A DNA stretch of 36,489 nt from Streptomyces sp. NWU339 (GCF_003143855.1 NZ_QFRK01000003.1:1-36489); one strand, 5' to 3'. Counted from the first letter of the stretch, positions 8,151 to 16,887 are shown. The notes: a model not told the origin generated them from the sequence alone. A program made the numbers and translations.

Positions 8151-8382
8151 GCGGGCTTCCTCCTGTGTTCGCTGCGGGGTCGTACTGCACCGCGGCTCCG
8201 GGCGCGGAGTACGGGCACTCGAAGATTAATCACCTCCGCTGTCCGGCCTGCCGGACGCCCCTGGAGTTCCCCCGGTGCCACAGGCCGCGTGGACACCGGC
8301 CCCCGTCTCGGCCGACCAGCGGCACAGCAGCCCTTGACCGGCGTCCTGGACTCGAACTATGTTGCACGCATGTCGCGCACAC

Positions 8383-8410
8383 CGCACATAAATGTGCGCT
8401 AGGCGCACAT
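8383..8410. promoter_or_regulatory. Palindromic IclR-type operator candidate
   Basis: A perfect 7-bp inverted repeat, CGCACAT-AA-ATGTGCG, spans 8383-8398, and a third half-site CGCACAT follows at 8404-8410. It lies between the divergent IclR regulator and the homogentisate operon. The same half-site occurs as a perfect inverted repeat in front of the other IclR divergon at 18821-18840. No consensus -10/-35 was assigned, and the rest of the 8151-8604 gap shows no gene. Confidence 0.6.
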
Positions 8411-8604
8411 CCGTAGGCGGAGTGGTGGCGGTACCTCCAAGACGAAGTCGCCGGGCACGCCGTACCAGGCCGCAGAGTCTGCGTGCACCGCCCGGCGCAG
8501 CCCGCAGCCCTTCCCTGCTTCGACGCCTGCCCCGGCACCGCCGACGGCCGCCCCTCCCAGGCGTCCAGCGACAGGGACGAACTGCCGACAGGAGATGGAC
8601 AGGC

Positions 8605-9804
8605 ATGCCGTACTACCGCATGGCGGGGAGCGTCCCCCCCAAGCGCCACACTCAGCACCGCGCCCCCGACGGGTCGCTCTACTTCGAGGAGCTGATGGGA
8701 GAGGAGGGCTTCTCCTCCGACTCCTCGCTGCTCTACCACACGTACATCCCGTCGGCGATCACCGGTTCCGACGTCTGGGAGCTGCCGGACACCCGCACGG
8801 TGCCCAACCACCCGATGACGCCGCGCCATCTGAAGCTGCACGAGCTGTTCAAGGAAGACGCCTGGCAGGACACCGATGTGGTCACCGGCCGCCGCCTGGT
8901 CCTCGGCAACGGCGACGTCCGGATCTCCTACGTCGTCGCCGGCAAGCCCTCGCCGCTGTACCGCAACGGTGTCGGCGACGAGTGCGTGTACGTGGAGTCC
9001 GGCTCCGCCCGCGTCGAGACCGTCTTCGGCGTACTCACCGCCCGTACCGGCGACTACGTGGTCATCCCACGCGCCACCACCCACCGATGGATCCCCCAGG
9101 GCGACGAGCCGCTGCGCGCCTACTGCATCGAGGCCAACAGCCACATCGCCCCGCCCAAGCGCTACCTCTCCCGCTACGGCCAGCTCCTCGAGCACGCCCC
9201 GTACTGCGAGCGCGACCTGCATGGCCCCACCGAGCTGCTCCAGGAGCAGGGCACGGATGTCGAGGTGCTGGTCAAGCACCGCGGGGCGGGCGGCGAGATC
9301 GTCGGCACCCGCTTCCTGCAGGCGAACCACCCGTTCGACGTGATCGGCTGGGACGGCTGCCTGTACCCGTACACCTTCAACATCGAGGACTTCGAGCCGA
9401 TCACCGGCCGGATCCACCAGCCGCCGCCGGTCCACCAGGTCTTCGAGGGCGAGGGTTTCGTCATCTGCAACTTCGTCTCCCGCAAGGTGGACTACCACCC
9501 GCTGGCCATCCCGGTGCCGTACTACCATTCCAACGTCGATTCCGACGAGGTCATGTTCTATTGCGGCGGCGACTACGAGGCCCGCAAGGGCTCCGGCATC
9601 GGCCAGGGCTCCCTCTCGCTGCACCCCGGCGGCCACGCCCACGGACCGCAGCCCGGCGCCTACGAGCGGTCCATCGGCGCGGAGTTCTTCGACGAACTCG
9701 CCGTCATGGTCGACACGTTCCGCCCGCTGGAACTCGGCGAGGGCGGCCAGTCCTGCGACGACGGCACCTACGCCTGGAGCTGGGCGGGAGGCCGCCGCGC
9801 ATGA
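8605..9804 (+). CDS. hmgA: Homogentisate 1,2-dioxygenase (short form)
   Basis: A 399-residue cupin-fold Fe(II) dioxygenase expected to open the homogentisate ring to maleylacetoacetate. Metal-ligand regions typical of the family are visible: HSNVDSDEVMFYCGG (His and Glu) and HPGGHAHGPQPGAYE (His) near the C-terminus. It is about 40 residues shorter than the common 440-residue enzymes. The ATG at 8605 has AGG/GGAG just upstream; an earlier ATG at 8595 is out of frame and the long upstream extension is not supported. It is the first gene of a tightly overlapped operon, and the fumarylacetoacetase downstream supports the substrate. Another aromatic ring-cleavage substrate is possible. Confidence 0.85.
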   Translation: MPYYRMAGSVPPKRHTQHRAPDGSLYFEELMGEEGFSSDSSLLYHTYIPSAITGSDVWELPDTRTVPNHPMTPRHLKLHELFKEDAWQDTDVVTGRRLVLGNGDVRISYVVAGKPSPLYRNGVGDECVYVESGSARVETVFGVLTARTGDYVVIPRATTHRWIPQGDEPLRAYCIEANSHIAPPKRYLSRYGQLLEHAPYCERDLHGPTELLQEQGTDVEVLVKHRGAGGEIVGTRFLQANHPFDVIGWDGCLYPYTFNIEDFEPITGRIHQPPPVHQVFEGEGFVICNFVSRKVDYHPLAIPVPYYHSNVDSDEVMFYCGGDYEARKGSGIGQGSLSLHPGGHAHGPQPGAYERSIGAEFFDELAVMVDTFRPLELGEGGQSCDDGTYAWSWAGGRRA

Positions 9805-10667
9805 CCGCCCCCCGCGAACTGCTGGCCGGGCTCGTCGACGACGCGGGCCTGTTCCCGCCGACCGCGCTGCCCATGGACCAAGCGGTGGAGCGCCACCGTG
9901 CGGACGTGGAGGCCGGCGAGGCGATGCACACGCACCGCTTCCTGGTTCCCGCCTCCCGCGTGGACGAACTCAGGGAACTCCTGCGCGACGGCGAGGTGTT
10001 CGAGCTCGGCCTGATCGCCGACCGCGGCGGCGAGGGCCTGGCCGCGGTGTGCGCGGATGTCGCCACCGACCCGCGGCTGCGTCTGGCCCTGCTCGAGCTG
10101 CCGCTGGCTGCCTTCGGCGACGACGAAGTAATCGCCCTTGAAGCGGCGTTGGCAGAGCTGAAGGACGTGCCGACCGAGGTTCCGCTGTACGCGGAGCCCG
10201 TGGTGCAGGCGCGTCCGGAGCCGCTGCTCACCGCGCTCGCCCGACACGCCGGCACCCGCCCGCTCGGCGCCAAGCTCCGCTGCGGCGGGGTGCGCGCCGA
10301 CCTGTTCCCGAGCTCGGAGCAGGTGGCTGCGTTCGTCACCGCATGCGTCGCCGCGGGCGTGCCGTTCAAGGCGACGGCCGGACTCCACCGGGCGGTTCGC
10401 CACACCTCTCCCGAGACCGGCTTCACCCACCACGGCTACCTGAACCTCTTGCTCGCCACGGCCACCGCCGCCAGCGGCGGCCAACTCTCCGTACAGGACG
10501 TCCTGGAGACCGAGAAGGCCACCGAACTCGCCCGCCGCGCTCATGCGCTGAGCGGCGAGGAGGCCGCGGCCGCACGCCGCGTCCTGGTCTCCTACGGCTC
10601 CTGCTCCACCGCCGCCCCCGTCCGCGAGGCCCGGCTCCTGCTCGACTCCGCTGTGAAGGACCACTGA
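9801..10667 (+). CDS. Conserved protein of unknown function in homogentisate operon
   Basis: A 288-residue soluble-looking protein. I recognise the pattern (LVDDAGLFPPTALPMDQAV near the start, KLRCGGVRADLFPSSEQVA in the middle, FKATAGLHRAVRH and HGYLNLL later) as a conserved bacterial family without an assigned reaction. Conserved Lys, Arg, Cys and His residues (KLRCGG, KATAGLHR) look like active-site material, and the order of segments could fit an alpha/beta barrel, but this is inference. The start overlaps the dioxygenase stop (ATGA), and its own stop overlaps the next start (TGATG), so it is translated with the pathway. It sits where a maleylacetoacetate isomerase would be expected. Confidence 0.8.
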   Translation: MTAPRELLAGLVDDAGLFPPTALPMDQAVERHRADVEAGEAMHTHRFLVPASRVDELRELLRDGEVFELGLIADRGGEGLAAVCADVATDPRLRLALLELPLAAFGDDEVIALEAALAELKDVPTEVPLYAEPVVQARPEPLLTALARHAGTRPLGAKLRCGGVRADLFPSSEQVAAFVTACVAAGVPFKATAGLHRAVRHTSPETGFTHHGYLNLLLATATAASGGQLSVQDVLETEKATELARRAHALSGEEAAAARRVLVSYGSCSTAAPVREARLLLDSAVKDH

Positions 10668-11872
10668 TGACCACCACCTGGGTCCCTGTACCCGATGGCT
10701 CCCCGTTCCCGATCCAGAACCTCCCCTACGGTGTCTTCACCCCGAAGGCCGGCGGCGCCGCCCGGGTCGGCGTCGCCATCGGCGAGCAGGTCCTCGACCT
10801 CGCGGCCGCCCTCGGCGACGGCGCCTTCGCGCAGGGCTCGCTCAACGCCTTCATGGCGCAAGGTCGCGCCCGCTGGCAGGAGGTGCGCGCCGAGATCTCC
10901 CGACTGCTGACCGACGAGGCGCACCGCGCCGCCGTCGAGCCGCACCTGTTCGCCCAAGCGGACGTCGACCTCGGCATGCCCTTCGAGGCCGCCGACTACG
11001 TCGACTTCTACGCCTCCGAGCACCACGCCTCCAACATCGGCCGCATGTTCCGGCCGAACAGCGACCCGCTGACCCCGCAGTGGAAGCACCTGCCGATCGG
11101 CTACCACGGCCGCGCCGGCACCCTGGTGCCCTCCGGCACTCCGGTGGTCCGCCCCAATGGCCAGCAGCGGCCGTCCGCCGAGGGCGCCCTGCCCGGGTTC
11201 GGGCCGTCCGCCCGCCTGGACATCGAGGCCGAGGTCGGCTTCGTCGTCGGCACCCCCTCCCAGCTGGGCCGGCCGGTCTGCGTGGACGACTTCCGCGAGC
11301 ACGTCTTCGGCGTCACCCTGGTCAACGACTGGTCCGCGCGCGACATCCAGAACTGGGAGTACGTGCCGCTCGGCCCGTTCCTCGGCAAGTCCTTCGCCAC
11401 CTCCGTCAGCCCCTGGGTCGTCCCCCTCGACGCCCTGGAGGCCGCCCGCGTCGCCCCGCCGGTCCGCGAGCACGAGCTGCGCCCGTATCTGGTGGAGAAG
11501 GAGGACTGGGGCCTGGACCTCACCCTCGAGGTCCGCCTCAACGGTCACCTGGTCGCCACGCCGCCGTTCTCCACCATGTACTGGACGCCGGCCCAGATGC
11601 TGGCGCACATGACGGTCAACGGCGCCTGTCTGCGCACCGGCGACTTCTACGCCTCCGGCACCGTCTCCGGCCCGGAGGCCGACCAGCGCGGCTCCTTCAT
11701 GGAGCTGAGCTGGGGCGGCGCCGAGCCGATCGAGCTGCCCGACGGCACGAAGCGCACCTTCCTGGAGGACGGCGACGAGGTCACCATCACCGCCACCGCG
11801 CCCGGCGCGGACGGCGTGACGATCGGTTTCGGCGCGGTGTCCGGCCGCATCGTCCCGGCGGTGCAGGCATGA
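10667..11872 (+). CDS. fahA: Fumarylacetoacetase
   Basis: A 401-residue enzyme that hydrolyses fumarylacetoacetate to fumarate and acetoacetate. The N-terminal SH3-like domain ([20 protein letters not shown]) is followed by the FAH domain. The active-site sequence [20 protein letters not shown], the metal-binding acidic cluster in [12 protein letters not shown], and [20 protein letters not shown] are all present, as is the [19 protein letters not shown] segment. Length and motifs are normal for the family. The ATG at 10667 overlaps the previous stop by one base, and the next gene overlaps its stop (ATGA). Confidence 0.95.
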   Translation: MTTTWVPVPDGSPFPIQNLPYGVFTPKAGGAARVGVAIGEQVLDLAAALGDGAFAQGSLNAFMAQGRARWQEVRAEISRLLTDEAHRAAVEPHLFAQADVDLGMPFEAADYVDFYASEHHASNIGRMFRPNSDPLTPQWKHLPIGYHGRAGTLVPSGTPVVRPNGQQRPSAEGALPGFGPSARLDIEAEVGFVVGTPSQLGRPVCVDDFREHVFGVTLVNDWSARDIQNWEYVPLGPFLGKSFATSVSPWVVPLDALEAARVAPPVREHELRPYLVEKEDWGLDLTLEVRLNGHLVATPPFSTMYWTPAQMLAHMTVNGACLRTGDFYASGTVSGPEADQRGSFMELSWGGAEPIELPDGTKRTFLEDGDEVTITATAPGADGVTIGFGAVSGRIVPAVQA

Positions 11873-12654
11873 GCATGAACAAGACGGTGGCGTCGGCGGC
11901 CGAGGCGGTCGCCGACATACCCGCCGGCTCCAGTCTCGCCGTCGGTGGCTTCGGTGTCTGCGGCGTGCCGCAGGAGCTGATCGACGCGCTGTACGAGCAG
12001 GGCGCCGACAACCTGGAGGTGGTCTCCAACAACTGCGGCACCGACGACCATGGCCTCGGCATCCTGCTCCGCGCGGGCCGGATCAGCCGGGTCACCGGGT
12101 CGTACGTCGGCGAGAACAAGGAGTTCGCCCGCCAGTACCTGGCCGGCGAGCTGGAGCTGGAACTCGTCCCCCAGGGCACCCTCGCCGAGCGGCTGCGGGC
12201 CGGCGGCGCGGGCATCCCCGCCTTCTACACCCCCGCCGGAGTCGGCACCGCCGTCGCCGAGGGCGGTGTGCCCTGGCGGTACGCCGCCGACGGGTCGGTC
12301 GCCGTGGAGTCCCCGGCCAAGGAGACCCGCGCGTTCGGCGGCCAGACCTACGTCCTGGAGGAGTCGGTCACCACCGACTACGCCCTGGTCCGCGCCTCGA
12401 AGGGCGACCGCCACGGCAACCTGGTCTTCGACAAGACCACCGCCAACTTCAACCCGCTCTGCGCCATGGCCGGCCGGATCACCGTCGCCGAGGTCGAGGA
12501 GCTCGTCGAGCCCGGCGAGATCGACCCGGCCCAGGTCCACCTGCCCGGCATCTACGTCCAGCGGGTGGTTGCCGTACGGAACCGGGACACCAAGCCGGTC
12601 GAGAAGCGCACCGTGCGCGAGGCGGCGGACAGCATCGAAGGGAGTGCGGCCTGA
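11869..12654 (+). CDS. scoA: 3-oxoacid CoA-transferase subunit A
   Basis: The 261-residue alpha subunit of succinyl-CoA:3-oxoacid CoA-transferase. The CoA-binding glycine-rich sequence [32 protein letters not shown] and [13 protein letters not shown] are family signatures. With subunit B it would convert the acetoacetate released by fumarylacetoacetase into acetoacetyl-CoA for thiolysis. It starts at ATG 11869, four bases into the end of the fumarylacetoacetase gene. The operon context makes acetoacetate the probable substrate. Confidence 0.93.
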   Translation: MSMNKTVASAAEAVADIPAGSSLAVGGFGVCGVPQELIDALYEQGADNLEVVSNNCGTDDHGLGILLRAGRISRVTGSYVGENKEFARQYLAGELELELVPQGTLAERLRAGGAGIPAFYTPAGVGTAVAEGGVPWRYAADGSVAVESPAKETRAFGGQTYVLEESVTTDYALVRASKGDRHGNLVFDKTTANFNPLCAMAGRITVAEVEELVEPGEIDPAQVHLPGIYVQRVVAVRNRDTKPVEKRTVREAADSIEGSAA

Positions 12655-13295
12655 TGGCCTGGACCCGTACCGAGATGGCGGCCCGCGCCGCCCGTGAACT
12701 GCCCGACGGCGCCTACGTCAACCTCGGCATCGGCCTGCCCACGCTGATCCCCGACCACCTCCCGGACGGCGTCCATGTCGTCCTGCACTCGGAGAACGGC
12801 ATCCTCGGCACCGGCCCGTACCCGACGCCGGACGCCGTCGACCCGGACCTGATCAACGCCGGCAAGGAGACCGTCACCGTCCTCCCGGGCGCCTCGTACT
12901 TCGACTCGGCGCTCAGCTTCGGCATGATCCGCGGCCGTCACCTGGACGTCGCCGTCCTCGGGGGCATGCAGGTCTCCGCCCGCGGCGACCTGGCCAACTG
13001 GGCCGTACCCGGAAAGATGATCAAGGGCATGGGAGGTGCCATGGACCTGGTCCACGGCGCCCGCCGGGTGATCGTCCTCATGGAGCACACGGCCAAGGAC
13101 GGCGGCGCCAAGCTGCTTGAGTCCTGCACCCTGCCGCTCACCGGCCGGGCCTGCGTGGACCGTGTGATCACCGATCTGGGTGTCCTCGACGTCACCGAGG
13201 AGGGCTTCCGTCTCGTGGAGCTCGCCCCTGGTGTCACCGAGGAGGAACTCCGCGACCGTACGGCAGCCCCGGTCCTGGCACCTGTCGCCGTCTGA
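12654..13295 (+). CDS. scoB: 3-oxoacid CoA-transferase subunit B
   Basis: The 213-residue beta subunit of the same CoA-transferase. The catalytic glutamate is in the [10 protein letters not shown] motif near residue 47, preceded by [30 protein letters not shown] and the [15 protein letters not shown] segment are typical. The start overlaps the subunit A stop by one base (TGATG), giving balanced expression of both subunits. It is the last gene of the operon and is followed by a strong hairpin. Confidence 0.94.
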   Translation: MAWTRTEMAARAARELPDGAYVNLGIGLPTLIPDHLPDGVHVVLHSENGILGTGPYPTPDAVDPDLINAGKETVTVLPGASYFDSALSFGMIRGRHLDVAVLGGMQVSARGDLANWAVPGKMIKGMGGAMDLVHGARRVIVLMEHTAKDGGAKLLESCTLPLTGRACVDRVITDLGVLDVTEEGFRLVELAPGVTEEELRDRTAAPVLAPVAV

Positions 13296-13307
13296 CGCCC
13301 CGCGCGC

Positions 13308-13344
13308 GGGCCGCCCCGCCGCGACACAGCGGCCGGGGCGGCCC
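13308..13344 (+). terminator. GC-rich terminator hairpin of the homogentisate operon
   Basis: An inverted repeat with arms GGGCCGCCCCGCCGC (13308-13322) and GCGGCCGGGGCGGCCC (13329-13344) can form a long stem with one bulged base and a six-base loop, starting 13 bp after the scoB stop. No T-tract follows, as is usual in streptomycetes. Confidence 0.7.
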
Positions 13345-13402
13345 GCCGGTGCTCCCTGCCACACCCCCGACCACCCCTACGACCTGCGGTTACAGTGAGG
13401 CG

Positions 13403-13570
13403 ATGACCACGACCGAGCGGGCCCCGCCTTCTCCCTGCGCCGACTGCACATGTTCGTCGCCGTGGCGGAGACCGGAGCCATCAGCCGGGCGGCCGAGCGC
13501 CTCATGGTCTCCGAGTCGGCAGTCTCGCTCGCCCTGGGTGAGCTGGAACGGCCCCTGCGGACCCTGCGGG
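13403..13570 (+). pseudogene. LysR-type regulator, truncated and frameshifted
   Basis: A start at 13403 (MTTTERAPP) leads, after a one-base frame change near 13425-13430, into FSLRRLHMFVAVAETGAISR and then AAERLMVSESAVSLALGELE, the unmistakable helix-turn-helix N-terminus of LysR regulators. The frame of the conserved part has an in-frame stop at 13396 and no other start. The homology stops after about 50 residues, where sequence leading to the IS110-type transposase begins. The rest of the gene is not found in the window. Confidence 0.75.
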
Positions 13571-13666
13571 TGCCGAAATCCCCATCCATAGCCGTTGAAC
13601 TGCGTGTTCTCGTGAGTGGTCAACGTTCGCCGGATGGGCGTGTCAGACATCCCATGACGTTGGGTG

Positions 13667-14920
13667 TCAAGCTGTGGCGAGGTTCGCGTGGTGGGCCCAT
13701 GCTGTGGCCTCGCTGTAGAGGGTGCGGCTCTTGAGGCATCCGTGGAGGATGCCGACGAGTCGGTTGCCCAGCTGCCGCAGGGCAGGGTTGTAGTCCAAGT
13801 CGCGGGCGCGCTGCTTGTCGTAGTAGCGGCGGGCCCCGGGCGAGTTCTGCAGCGCGCAGAACGCCTGTCGTTGGAGAGCGTCGGCAAGCCGGTTGTTGCG
13901 GACGAAGCGGGCCTGGACGCTGTGGCTCTTGCCGGAGGCCCGGGTGATCGGGCTGGTGCCGGCGTAGTTCTTGCGGGCCTTCGCGGACGCGTAGCGGGTG
14001 GGGTCGTCTCCGAACTCGGCCAGCACCCGGGCGCCGGTGATCTCGCCGATGCCGGGCATCGACAGGTAGATCTCAGCGTCCGGGTGCGCCAGAAAATGTG
14101 CCTTCACCTGCCCTTCCAAAGCATCTATCTGCTCGTTCAGGGCGATCAGCAACCGGGCGTGGGCGGTCACGGCGGCCGCGTAGGCGTCGGCGGCCGTGGC
14201 CGTGACGTCCAGCTGCGGCTCGCGCAGGGTGGCCTGGATGGCGGCGGCCCGCTGGTCCCGGTGGCGGCGCCGGTGCCGGGCGAGGACAGCGGTGATCTGT
14301 TGCTTCGTCAGCTTCGCCGCCTGTCCCGGCGTGGGTGCCTTGAGCAGCAGTTCCAGGGCGTCCGTGCTGGTCAGCTCCAGTCCCGCGTAGGCGGTGAGCG
14401 CGCCGGGGAAGTACTCGCGCAGTGTGCTGCGCAGCCGCTGGAAGGTGCGGGTGCGCTCCCAGATCAGGGTCTGGTGGGCGCGGGCGACGACCTTGACGGC
14501 CTGGGCCTGCTCGCTGTCCCCGGCGATCGGCCGCAGCTGGGCGCGGTCGATGCGGACCATGTCGGCCAGCGCGTGCGCGTCGCCCTTGTCGCTCTTCGCG
14601 CCGGAGGTGCCGTATCGCTCCTTGAACCGGGCCGCCTGCCGGGGGTTGACGGCGTAGACCTGGTAGCCGGCCGCGAGCAGGGCCTGGACCCACGGGCCGC
14701 GGTCGGTCTCGATCCCGACCACCATCTGTCCCGGCTCCAGATCCTCGCCGCCGTGCCGGGCGATCAAGGCGTGCAGCTTCGCGACGCCTTCGACACCCTC
14801 CGGTAGCCGGGCGGTCCCAAGTCTGCGGCCCGAGTCGTCCTGGATCTCGACATCGTGATGGTCTTCGGCCCAGTCGTCGCCGACGAACAGCACCAGCTTC
14901 TCCAACCTCTCGACGTACAC
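13667..14920 (-). CDS. IS110-family transposase (DEDD recombinase)
   Basis: A 417-residue recombinase. The N-terminal RuvC-like DEDD domain shows FVGDDWAEDHHDVEI (first Asp), VVGIETDRGPWVQAL (Glu) and GAKSDKGDAHALADM (last Asps). A helical linker is followed by the Transposase_20 domain with LSMPGIGEITGARVLAEFGD and NYAGTSPITRASGKSH, which carries the serine of the second catalytic site. Such enzymes use a structured RNA from the element's own non-coding end to choose targets. All key regions are present and no frame break is seen, so it may be active. Confidence 0.92.
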   Translation of the reverse strand: MYVERLEKLVLFVGDDWAEDHHDVEIQDDSGRRLGTARLPEGVEGVAKLHALIARHGGEDLEPGQMVVGIETDRGPWVQALLAAGYQVYAVNPRQAARFKERYGTSGAKSDKGDAHALADMVRIDRAQLRPIAGDSEQAQAVKVVARAHQTLIWERTRTFQRLRSTLREYFPGALTAYAGLELTSTDALELLLKAPTPGQAAKLTKQQITAVLARHRRRHRDQRAAAIQATLREPQLDVTATAADAYAAAVTAHARLLIALNEQIDALEGQVKAHFLAHPDAEIYLSMPGIGEITGARVLAEFGDDPTRYASAKARKNYAGTSPITRASGKSHSVQARFVRNNRLADALQRQAFCALQNSPGARRYYDKQRARDLDYNPALRQLGNRLVGILHGCLKSRTLYSEATAWAHHANLATA

Positions 14921-15140
14921 CGTGCGCGTGGCCCGCGGAAGACACAGCTCGCGCCCTAATGGATCCAGTGCTCACGCCTGTCCCGCTCGGCGGGCACGCC
15001 ATCCCATCAGCAGTCCGGCCTCCCGGCCGACCAGCAGGGGCACGGTCTGACACCAGAACTCACAGGTTCCGGGCTTGATAGTGCTCACCTGCCGGCGGCC
15101 ACCCATCGAGTCTCACTCACGACCCGATAAGCCCCATTAG
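14921..15140 (-). ncRNA. Candidate IS110 bridge-RNA region
   Basis: About 220 bp upstream of the transposase start carry no ORF of note but contain compact hairpins such as CCCGC-TCG-GCGGG and a GGCC-rich stem around 15017-15035. In characterised IS110-group elements this non-coding 5' end encodes the bridge RNA with target- and donor-binding loops. The assignment here rests on position and general structure only; loops were not matched to the flanks. Confidence 0.35.
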
Positions 15141-15151
15141 GTTGCTGGATC

Positions 15152-15283
15152 GTGCTGCTGCGACTGTCCTACCTCGCCGTGTCGAGTGTGTTCGCCTTCA
15201 TGCGGCTGCTTCCGATGAGCGATGTTGACAAGGACATCGAGATATTGACGCTGCGCCACCAGTTGGCTGCGATGTGCCGGGTT
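15152..15283 (+). pseudogene. Integrase-core (IS3/IS481-like) transposase, N-terminal remnant
   Basis: From GTG 15152 the frame reads LLRLSYLAVSSVFAFMRLLP and then MSDVDKDIEILTLRHQLA, the conserved N-terminus of a common actinobacterial integrase-core transposase. Similarity ends at about codon 42, where a tandem 14-bp repeat begins. The catalytic domain is missing, so the gene was cut by the neighbouring Tn402/Mu-like element. Confidence 0.65.
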
Positions 15284-15308
15284 GGTGTCAGTGGGTTGGT
15301 GTCAGTGA
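15281..15308 (+). repeat. Tandem 14-bp direct repeat at transposon edge
   Basis: GGTTGGTGTCAGTG occurs twice, back to back, at 15281-15294 and 15295-15308, followed by another TGTCA at 15315-15319. The repeats lie exactly where the preceding transposase remnant loses similarity and ahead of the ATPase/transposase genes. They may be transposase-binding repeats at the left end of that element; TGTCA-type ends are known in Tn402/Tn5053-like transposons. Confidence 0.5.
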
Positions 15309-15517
15309 CGGCATGTCAGGCCGGGGCGTTTCCGCTGGTCGGGTGCTGAGGATGGGCGGGGTCACTGCAGTGGGGCGGTGCATGCGAGGGGCACGGCTGT
15401 CATGCGGCGGTACACCCCGCCCCGTGCCTCTGTCTCGGGAACGGCACTTCTGATCCTTCGGCGGCTTCACGGCCGCACCGTGATGGGTGTTGGCTTCCGC
15501 GGCTGAAGGGTTTTTCG

Positions 15518-16249
15518 GTGGGCGAGCCGGGCGCGTGGGGTGAGGTCACGGCAGGGCTGAGGGTGTCCCGGCCGGTGCTGGTGGCGCGGCTGCTGGAGCT
15601 CGATGCTGCCGGGGCGTTGACCACGGCGCATGTGCGTGCGGGTGCCCAGGTCGGTGGGGTGACTGCGCGGACGGTGTGGCGGTGGCTGGAGGCGGCGCGG
15701 ACCGAGGGCCGTGTGGAGCGCAGGCGCCGGGCCCGGCTGGAGTTGTCCGACCAGGCGTGGGAGGTGCTGGCGCAGGCGGGCGGGAACGTGGCGGTGCTGC
15801 ACCGGCAGCTGAGGGAGGCCGGGGGTGAGGTGCCTTCGCTGGCGTCGTTGTACCGGGTGGTCCGCCGGGATTTGGACGTCGGCAGGGTCTTGCCGGACCG
15901 CGCGGTGGTGCGGCGGGAGCGGGAAGAGCAGCAGACGAGACAGGCGCCGGCTGACCTCGCTCTGGCCGGGCCGCGTGAGGGCGGCGCGGCGAAGACGTCT
16001 GCGCGCCGGCCGCCGCATCCTGCGCCGGCGGCGGTCGTGGGCGCGTCGGCGGGGGAGAGCGGCGCGCTGGAAGGTGTGGCGTTGCCGGCGGGCGCGCAGT
16101 TGGTGCGGACGTCGTCGGTGCAGGCGGTGACCGAGGCGGTCGGGCAGGCGATGGCGGTTCAGGGCGCGGTGTGTGCGGCGACCCGGGCCGGGGCAAGACC
16201 GTCGCCGTGCGGATGGCGCTCCACGAAGTGCCTCCGGGCTGGAAGGTGA
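15518..16249 (+). CDS. Helix-turn-helix part of transposon ATPase gene (frameshifted)
   Basis: GTG 15518, preceded by GAAGGG, opens a frame whose N-terminus (LTTAHVRAGAQVGGVTARTV, then WRWLEAAR) and second helical domain (GNVAVLHRQLREAGGEVPSL, then ASLYRVVRRDL) are clearly related to the N-terminus of the DDE transposase encoded downstream. After a variable linker, TSSVQAVTEAVGQAMAVQGA matches the start of TniB-like ATPase domains. True homology then continues in the -1 frame from 16171, so the last 25 codons of this frame are probably non-native. It looks like one gene encoding a transposase-like N-terminus fused to the ATPase, broken by one base or joined by programmed frameshifting. Confidence 0.6.
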   Translation: MGEPGAWGEVTAGLRVSRPVLVARLLELDAAGALTTAHVRAGAQVGGVTARTVWRWLEAARTEGRVERRRRARLELSDQAWEVLAQAGGNVAVLHRQLREAGGEVPSLASLYRVVRRDLDVGRVLPDRAVVRREREEQQTRQAPADLALAGPREGGAAKTSARRPPHPAPAAVVGASAGESGALEGVALPAGAQLVRTSSVQAVTEAVGQAMAVQGAVCAATRAGARPSPCGWRSTKCLRAGR

Positions 16250-16797
16250 CGTGGGTGCCGGTGCCGGTGCGCCCGTCGGTGGCCGGCATGCGGCGGGCGG
16301 TGTTCGACGCTCTGGCGCTGCCGGGCCGCTTCCCGCACACATCTGCGCTGGCCGACGCCGCGGTCGCGGGGGCTCTGGGCGAGGCGCGGGTGCTGGTCGT
16401 CGATGAGGCTCAGCGCCTGCCTGTGCCGTGCCTGGAGTATCTGCAGAGCCTGTGGGACCACCCTGGCACGCGGATCACGCTGGTGCTGTGCGGGGCGGGC
16501 AGCGAGCGGTCGCTGGCCCGGCTGCCGCAGCTGGCATCGCGCATCGGCGCGTGGCAGGAGGTTCCACGCCTGGCCGGAGTGGAAGCAGCGGACGTGATGA
16601 CCGGCTTCCATCCGCTGTGGCGTACCGTCCCGGCCTCGGATCTGACGTGGACCGACCAGTCGTGCGCGCACGGCACGTTCCGCGCGTGGGCCGCTTTGAC
16701 TGCGCACCTGCAGAACGCTCTGCTCACCACCGCTGACGCGGCCGTTGACCGGGCTTTGCTGGGGCGGCTGTTTAAGCGGGTCGCGCCGCCACTGTGA
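16171..16797 (+). CDS. TniB/MuB-like AAA ATPase domain
   Basis: A 208-residue frame with Walker A CGDPGRGKTVAVRMAL at its start and Walker B VLVVDEAQRLP near residue 80, followed by TLVLCGAGSERSLARLPQLA as sensor region. This is the AAA ATPase type that selects target DNA and activates the partner transposase in Tn402/Tn7/Mu-like systems. The GTG at 16171 lies only one codon before the Walker A motif. The beta strand and helix that should precede it are encoded in the previous frame, which points to a split gene. It is followed 90 bp later by the transposase. Confidence 0.75.
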   Translation: MCGDPGRGKTVAVRMALHEVPPGWKVTWVPVPVRPSVAGMRRAVFDALALPGRFPHTSALADAAVAGALGEARVLVVDEAQRLPVPCLEYLQSLWDHPGTRITLVLCGAGSERSLARLPQLASRIGAWQEVPRLAGVEAADVMTGFHPLWRTVPASDLTWTDQSCAHGTFRAWAALTAHLQNALLTTADAAVDRALLGRLFKRVAPPL

Positions 16798-16887
16798 ACG
16801 GAGCGCTCCTGCACGGGACGGGATGGCGATCGCACGTTCCCGGCACCTGGCAATAGACGACGTACCACCCGCGTGAGGGGAGCTGGC

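Larger units (their letters stand above)
13580..15145 (-). mobile_element. IS110-family element (bounds approximate)
   Basis: An intact IS110-type recombinase gene with about 90 bp on its 3' side and about 220 bp on its 5' side, lying between a truncated LysR gene and a truncated integrase-core transposase. IS110 elements lack terminal inverted repeats, so the ends are only estimated from where flanking gene similarity stops. The position inside the LysR fragment suggests it arrived after the gene or took part in its breakage. Confidence 0.6.

Noticed and set aside
8230..9642. A 470-codon minus-strand open frame opposite the homogentisate dioxygenase
   Set aside because: High-GC codon bias creates long antisense frames; the translation is low-complexity (V, A, D, G rich), with no domain, while the plus strand encodes a clear enzyme.
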